Source of the DNA: an uncultured Ruminococcus sp.
Lineage (GTDB): Bacteria > Bacillota > Clostridia > Oscillospirales > Ruminococcaceae
NCBI GenBank assembly: GCA_902787825.1
Contig: CADAHS010000005.1
Coordinates: 1-64,000, forward strand
Length of the DNA: 64,000 bases
Reading direction: 5' to 3'
The first letter of the stretch is position 1; each line of letters begins with the position of its first letter. Below the pieces are notes generated by a model. It saw only the letters and a program-made list of their open reading frames with translations, was not told the origin of the DNA and did no database searches. Positions 56,601-64,000 of the stretch are shown here, in pieces. The translations under genes and the position numbers were made by a program.

Positions 56601-59600
56601 GACGGATTTACAATGCCGTCTGATTTATTGAAATTAAGGTTCTGCGAAGCTGTATCTGTCAACGAATCTACCGTAAGATACAATACATCGCTTTTTGCAT
56701 CGTCGGTCAGTGTTTCAAAGCTGAGCGTGATATAGTTTCCGCTGTAGCTTGAGCCCTGGGGTTGGGCATAGGAAAATGAATACTTTCCATCATCCTTGGT
56801 TTCATTTATCTGTCCGCCGACAGCCTTTTCAAGCTTAGAATCAACAAGTCTGAAATGTGCAGGGTCATACCCGACAGAGCCTGCAAAAGCAGCAATGCTC
56901 TGTTTGGTTATCACTTGTAACCGTGCAGTGAATTTCTTGTTCTCGACCGATGACACATCTATCCTTACCTGCACCGAATCGTTATCCGCCGGTGTGGTAT
57001 CCTTTGTAATCTGTGTCCACACTACACCGTCACGTCCCTCGGCAGAGGTTCCTGTTGTAGTGGTGACAGCGTAGTTATCGTTATCGTCTTCGCCCTCGGC
57101 GTGAGCCGCAAGACTGCACGACAGCATAACTGTCGCTGCGGCTGCCAGAGCGAGCATAGCTTTGATCGCCTTCATAACATCTTCCAATCCTAATTATTTC
57201 ACAACAAATCCTCTGAGAGAGCGTTCCCTCACAGAGGATCCTGATATTATTCGATAGTTACAGATCTCATCACCTGTGCAACAACAGGCTTGTCACGGAA
57301 ATCGGTCTTTACAGCGGCTATCTCATCAACGACCTCTATACCCTCTACGACCTTGCCAAAAGCGGCGTACTGTCCATCGAGGTGCGGTGCGTCCTGGTGC
57401 ATGATAAAGAACTGAGAGCTTGCCGAATCGGGATTAGCCGACCTTGCCATAGAGATGACACCTCTGACGTGCTTGATATCGTTTTGCACGCCGTTGCTTC
57501 TGAACTCTCCCTTTATCTTTTTCTTTGATCCACCCGTTCCGTTTCCGAGCGGATCTCCGCCCTGGATCATAAATCCGCTTATAACACGGTGAAAGCCAAG
57601 GCCGTTATAAAAGCCCTCCTTCACAAGATTCTCAAAGTTCTCGACTGTGATAGGAGCCTTATCCGGATAAAGCTCGATCTTGATCTTCTTTCCGTTTTCC
57701 ATTTCTATTACAACCATTTTAATATACCTCGCTGTTTTATCTGTTCATTTTTCTTTCTTCTTCCTTGCTTTTGGGAAGAACGCCTCTTTTGTTTCTCTCC
57801 ATAAGGTCATTGAAATACAACGTATGCATTGTCGGGACCTTCTTGAACATACCCTGCTTTTCGGTAGCGTTGCAGACGATATAATCTCTTTCGCCGTCAT
57901 TGTTTACGCAATAGATCCTGTCAACACGACAGAAATTTCCGTTTGGCAGATCTCTGTTCTTGTCAAAGCAGCAGAAGATGTCCTTTGCCATAAGTTCAGT
58001 AAGATTCATGACCCTCTGATAATTGGACAGGTTATTCCAACTGTCAAGGTCGTCTTTGAAAAACTGCTGTACGGGTACGTCGTTTACCTCCATTTTTCTG
58101 ATTATCCTTGCAAGGCAGATCGATGCGTCCTTCTCTGTGAGCTTGTCAAGTCTGGCGTTTTTGTACTCCATTATATACTTGTTGACAGTCTCATAAAAGA
58201 TCTTATCATAAGGAAACGGTTTGCCCTTTGAGGAAAATTTGATTATTGCATTATCTGTATTGATCTCCAATTTGTATTCTCTCCCGATGAAATAGTTTTC
58301 TTTTGCTGTATATCGTATGTATTATTTCTTGTTCCTTGCTGCACGCTCTTTTTCAAACTTATCCGTAGCCTGCGCAAGCTGCTCAGCAGTGACCTCACCG
58401 ATATTGTCAGGATCGTTGCTGTGGTCGATCTTTCCGAGCTTATCGACTTCGTCCTGAGAAACGCTGACACCCTTGATGTCCTTGTAATGCTCATACTCCT
58501 CTTCCTTGAGAGCATACGGAAGGTCAGCAAGCTTTGCCTGCACCTCTGCATCGTCAACAGTGTTGAATTTATAGTCCATGGTTTCAAGCTCATGGAGCTT
58601 ATTGTTATGCTCCTCGATCATAACCCTGAGCTTATCGTCGATCTCCTCAAGGTTTGCAACGCTGATATCCTCCTTGTGAGATTCAACAAACGCCTTGTGC
58701 GATACCGCATACTCCTTCTCAAAGCCTTCCTGTGCTTTTGACACCTCATCCTGATGCACGGGGTCGGTATCAAAGTCGTGATATGTCACAGGCGGCTTGG
58801 CATCTCTTTGCTCAACGAACTTGTCAAGCTCAGCCATATTCTTCTTCAGCTCTTCAGGGTCAACAGCCACTACGCCCTCAACAGCCTCCTCTTTTGTATC
58901 TTCAAATTTCGATTCCTTAATCGAAACAGTCTCTTTCCTCTTTACCGGTGTGTTCCAGATGTCATCTGCATTTACCGTTGTCGGTCTTGATGCAGGCTGA
59001 GCAGCTTCGTCCTTCTTTTTACCGAAAAGTCCCATTGTTTTACCTCCAATAATTTATTTGGATACTCACAAACGATATGTACAATTCACATCCCACCGCA
59101 TTTTTACGCCGGTCCTGCGTTAAAACGAGCTTAGTATTATATTAATTTTGCACAATGATATGAAAATGCCCACTCATTCTATTACATTATACTATATTTT
59201 GTACAAAAATGCAAACAATTTAGGCGGGCAATATTAGATAAATTTTCACTAACTTTTTGTGTATTTAGTTGCATATTAATATTTTAGAAATATAATATTA
59301 TTATTTTATTGATATATGAACGAATAGAATTTGTTATAATAACATAAAGTTGTATACTTTTGAGCAAATATAGCTTTGTTTAATTGTTTAAACTTAACTA
59401 TTTTACAAAGGGTATGCAATATCGGAGCACTTTGCTTATCAGGATATACAGCGAAATATGAAGATTTTTTCATCAACAAAGGAGGGCTTTAGTTGCCAAA
59501 CTTAAAACTAGGAGTTACTGCCACAGAGCTTTTCACCTACAATCCGTTCCGAATTCTCGGTACGGCTGTTGACACGCCTAACGACAAGATAACGGAGCTT

Positions 59601-62600
59601 TACAACAAGCTTTTGGAGATGGCTGAAAGTGGCACTATAAGCCAATATAAGACCAACTTTGATTTTCCGGGTTCACTGCCGCCGTTTGAAAGAGATGTCA
59701 GTGCGCTCAAAACGGCATATGCAAAGATAGCCAGCAACGGTTACAGATGTTTTGCATATTCCGGCGAGCAGTTCTCGACCGCACTCAATGTAGATGATAT
59801 CATGCTCAACCTGCGTGACATCACCTGTTATGACTGCTTCCTCAGATGCTATATGTGGCTGATAACCAACGACAGAGATTTTGAGGAACACGAGCTGTGG
59901 ATACTGCTTTGCAAGCATATCGACAACATGATCATGTCAACACCTGATGACTGGTCAAAATATTTTGACCACAGATTCCCAGAGGATCTTATGGGTGACA
60001 GGATCTCGACATTCCGTACACTATACGCAACATTCTGTGATATCATACTGCTTCCGATCAAGGAAATGGTCAGAGGCTCGATGAAATGCTCGACCGCTAC
60101 TGAGATACTCAAGGTCGCAGGTATCGACACAGACGAACAGTTTGAGTATGTTGATATCCCGCAGGCTAATATTCCTCAGCCGGGTCAGCCTGCTCCGCTT
60201 CTGAAGATAGCTGTAAAAGACGGTGAGGAATACTTTGATGTTTCTCAGGGTCAGATGGTAAGCTTCAAGGCAGAGGCTGATACAAAAGTAGAGTCCAACA
60301 GCTTTGATACTTCCACAAGAACTATTTCAGCTGCTGCTATCGTCGGTGACAAAGCTCCTGCTGATAAGAACGACTACATTCCACCTGAGCCGACATTTAC
60401 AAAGGAAGCTCCGCCGGAGGCAGACCAGCTTGAAAAGATCAAGCCAATAGCACCGAGGCCAAAGCCGGGCGTTGTTAAACCTGCCGCTAACGTTAAGCCG
60501 GCTGCGAGTGTTAAACCTGTTGAAGCAAGCGCTCCTAAAGCTCCTGTTCAGCCGGCAGCTCCAAAGCCTGCACGAGTGATCAAAACTCCTCAGCAGATAA
60601 ATGAGGAAACCGTTGCCCAGACTGATGAAGACGGCGATGTTGTTATCCCGACAAAGCGTCACAGGGTCAAGATACCCCAGAAGGGTGCGGAACCTGTAAT
60701 GCAGTCCTCACTTACAGAGGCTGACGATACACCTGTACTCAAATATACTCCAAAGGTCGGCAAGCCACTTCCGACAAGCAGCGGAACAGGCGCTTCCAAG
60801 ACTCCGTTCAAGAAGAACCAGAAGTCACTTGCTGATTTCGTTGACGAGGTCGATGAGGAAACTATCGAGGGCGGCGAAGACGAGGAAGAAGAAGATGAAG
60901 AGGAGAACATCTACACCAATGTTCTTATCAAGATGCTTCGTTCTAACCGTACAGAGACTATGAAGGGCGTTGACACCAAGCACGTCTTTGATAACGGTGA
61001 CAGCCTCGGTATAGCTGCTGAGCCGGGTCTTGAAATGGACGCTATCAACGAAAAGCGTATGGACAAGAGTCTGCTCACCAACTCGCTCGAGCCGGATCTT
61101 GACACGGACGACCCGAAGAAGCTCATGGCTGAGAAATACAAGGGCATCAACATCGACGATATGCTCAATCCTATTTCTCCGAACAAGTTTGCTCAGCAGT
61201 TCAAGCAGAACGCTATACACGAATATCAGAGCAACAAGGAAAGAAAGAAAAAATCGAATCTTGCGATCATCAAATTCTGTCTGCTGTTGTTCGTTGTCAT
61301 ACTTCTGCTGTTCCTTCTTTACATAGCCGGAGTTCTTTGATAACACAGATCTTTACGACCGACCTTGGATCATTTCAGGGTCGGTTTTTTAGATGTAAGA
61401 TGTAAGAGGTAAGAGGTAAGAGATAAGAATCTGAAGATCAAATTGATAAAGCACGATCAATGAACAAAGAGGACAAGAGGTGTTATATGGATAATTTCAA
61501 TTATTACAGTCCGACGGAATTTGTGTTCGGAAAGGACAGAGAAAACGAGTGCGGCGAGCTTGTCAGAAAGCATGGCGGAAGCAATGTGCTGATACACTAC
61601 GGAGGCGGATCGGCGATCAGATCGGGTCTACTGGCGGCAGTAAAGAACTCGCTTGACCGTTCAGGGCTGACCTACACAGAGCTTGGCGGTGTTCAGCCAA
61701 ACCCGAGGGACACACTCGTATACAAGGGAATAGAGTTATGCAAAACCGAGGGCATAGATTTTATCCTTGCAGTCGGCGGCGGCTCTGTCATCGACAGCTC
61801 CAAGGCAATAGCTGCCGGCGTTTGCTATGAAGGCGACATCTGGGACGTTTACTGCGGCAAGGCTCAGATTCAAAAAGCGCTGCCAGTTGGCACTGTGCTG
61901 ACGATAGCAGCTTCCGGCAGCGAAGGCTCAAGCTCATCGGTCATCACCAAAGAGGAAGGCATGATCAAGCGTGGTACTCATTCAGACCACATCAGACCAA
62001 GATTCTCTATCCTTGACCCGATGCTGACCTGCACACTGCCTGCATATCAGACCGCCTGCGGTGCAACGGACATTATGGCTCACGTTTTTGAAAGATATTT
62101 CACAAACACTCCGGAAGTCGAGATCACAGACCGGCTTTGCGAGGCAGTTCTGCTTACAGTGGTGAAGGAAGCTCCAAGAGCGATAAAAGAGCCTGAAAAC
62201 TATGACGCAAGGGCAAACATAATGTGGGCAGCTACCATAGCGCACAACGACATAGTCGGTGTAGGCAGAAGTCAGGACTGGAACAGCCACGGTATCGAGC
62301 ACGAGCTTTCAGGCTTGTACGATATAGCTCACGGTGCAGGGCTTGCTGTCGTTATGCCGGCATGGATGCAGTACGTCTACAAGCACAATATTATGAGATT
62401 TGCGCAGATGGCTGTGCGGGTATTCGGAAGCGAAATGAATTTTGCTGACCCGGAACAGACGGCGCTTGAAGGCATCAAGCGTTTCAGAAGTTTTCTGCAC
62501 GAGATCGGTATGCCGATAAACTTTGAAGAGCTTGGTGCAAAAAAAGAGGACATTCCGGTGCTCGCTGCCAATATGGCTGAGAAATACACTACACGAGGCT

Positions 62601-64000
62601 TTGTTAAGCTCACTCGTGAGGACGTTTGCAAAATACTTGAAATTGCGGCTGACGCAAAACTATAAAGATCAGGAGGATTATTATGGTTAATGTAAAAGGA
62701 AAATGGGCCTTGATAACAGGTGCAAGCAGGGGTCTGGGATTTCTTGCAGCGCAGCAGCTTGCCAAGCTCGGCTGTAATCTGATAGTACACAGCCGCAGTC
62801 TGAAAACAAGCGAAGATACAGCTGAAAAGCTCAAAGAATTCGGTGTTGAGATCAAACCGATCGGCTGTGAGCTTAAAGATGCAGATTCGGTCAAAGAAAT
62901 GCTGTCACAGATCGACACTTTCGGAGTTGATGTTGACATCGTACTCAATAACGCAGGCTTGCAGATAGCCTACCGCAACGAGTATTTCAGCACTCCGGTC
63001 GAGGATTACGAGATAAGCTTTGCTGTCAACACGATCGCGCCTGCGCTTATCTGCTATCACTTTATGCCAAAGATGATAGAAAAAGGCTTCGGTCGTATCG
63101 TAAACACCACAAGCGGCATTGCCCTTGAGCCTGAACAGGCAGGCTACTCAGCAAGCAAGGCGGCTCTTGACAAGATAACTATCGACCTCGGTCACACCGT
63201 CAATGGCACGGACGTTTGCATAAATCTTGTTGACCCGGGCTGGTGCAGAACAGAGCTTGGCGGTCCCAAAGCACCAAATTCCCCTGAAAGCGCTCTGCCG
63301 GGAGTTATCGTCGGTGCGTTTATCCAGGACAGCAGATCCGGCAGGATATTCAGAGCGCAGGAATTCAGCGCAATGACGCTTGAACAGGCTGTTGAGCACG
63401 CACAGTCGATAGACAGCCCGTACTGATGCAAGTCTGAAATGCTTTTTCATTATCCAGCTGCTTACAGCTCAAAGATGTTATAACAGTAAAACAGCCATAT
63501 GGAAGGTTCGCTTCCATATGGCTTTTTACACGAGAAGTAAATGATAATGAAAAAGGATAATGACAAAGGAGGAAAAGTAGGAACTTAGTTATGTCACCGA
63601 TGTTTGTTTTTATCAAACCATTTAGCTTAACACTCACAACTAATTTCTACTATTATAATACTACCAATAATTGCTCTTGTCAAGAGTGTATACAATTCAT
63701 TTAGCGTTATTTGCATTTTTCGGCGTTTTGCACAGTTTTTCGGTCGATATTTTTGTTAAACAAAACAAATCAAATCGATCACTTATCATCAAAAACAACG
63801 ATATGACCCCGGAACAATTTGCTCCGAGGTCATTGTTTCTGTTAAATTTCGATTAAAGCTTCAAGCCCTCAAATGATTCTCTGAGCACCTGACGAGATTG
63901 ATCGAATTTTGCCTTTTCCTCATCAGTGAGAGAAAGCTCAAGCACTTCCTTGACACCGTTTCTTCCAATGATGCTCGGAACGCCGATAAACACATCATTG

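Overview
The window looks like chromosomal DNA of a Ruminococcus-type member of the Clostridia (Oscillospiraceae). The grounds are moderate GC, strong AGGAGG ribosome binding sites, near-consensus sigma-A promoters, frequent TTG/GTG starts, a PPi-type phosphofructokinase, CotJ spore-coat genes, CWB2 and NlpC/P60 surface proteins, an EIDIME-type GH16 glucanase, and a sensory [FeFe]-hydrogenase-like protein. Genus-level assignment is inference.

Layout. 1-4.3 kb: wecB-wecC (UDP-ManNAcA synthesis) and pyruvate kinase. 4.4-8.3 kb: a PP2C phosphatase, a HAD phosphatase, aspartate kinase, tRNA-Thr and a decayed YeaQ-like remnant. 8.5-13.2 kb: an uncharacterised, strongly folded RNA leader in front of a secreted transglutaminase/CWB2 protein, then bioY and an NlpC/P60 protein. 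13.3-19.2 kb: tcdA, a GH2 glycosidase with its AraC regulator, and a divergent GH16 lipoprotein. 19.4-22.5 kb: a DUF5685/J-domain/membrane operon, a truncated zinc-ribbon gene ending in a heptamer repeat, and a Gly-Arg-His tRNA cluster. 22.6-29.8 kb: a diguanylate cyclase gene broken by an IS3-family fragment, then an AraC / two-component / MacB-like ABC transporter block. 29.9-31.9 kb: Sir2, a stand-alone C39-like protein, a small membrane protein and a HIRAN protein.

The most unusual region is 32.2-44.4 kb. A five-gene plus-strand operon encodes a zinc-ribbon/LRR protein, a non-canonical protein kinase with a C-terminal zinc ribbon, a TerY-like vWA protein, a PP2C phosphatase and a cytidine-deaminase-fold protein with a Q/P/Y-rich tail. 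It converges on minus-strand units for a small membrane protein, a sensory [FeFe]-hydrogenase-like Fe-S protein, a DivIVA-like coiled coil, a Cache/degenerate-GGDEF membrane protein and a second deaminase-fold paralog. The outer promoters share a GTGTAAAT-type near-palindrome. The kinase-vWA-PP2C core matches the TerY-P triad known from Ter stress-response systems. Its combination with paired deaminase-fold proteins and a redox or hydrogen sensor is the best candidate here for an undescribed system.

44.4-49.9 kb is a complete liv branched-chain amino-acid ABC transporter operon with a cytidylate-kinase-like gene at its 3' end. 50.1-51.3 kb is cotJABC. 51.3-57.7 kb holds a Cof-type HAD phosphatase, PPi-PFK, a membrane SH3 protein, a PII/CutA-like protein, prmA, a cohesin-like membrane protein and a cyclophilin. 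57.7-61.3 kb carries two unknown soluble proteins divergent from a tail-anchored J-like protein. 61.4-64 kb holds an iron-containing alcohol dehydrogenase, an SDR reductase and the 3' end of a lactate/malate dehydrogenase gene.
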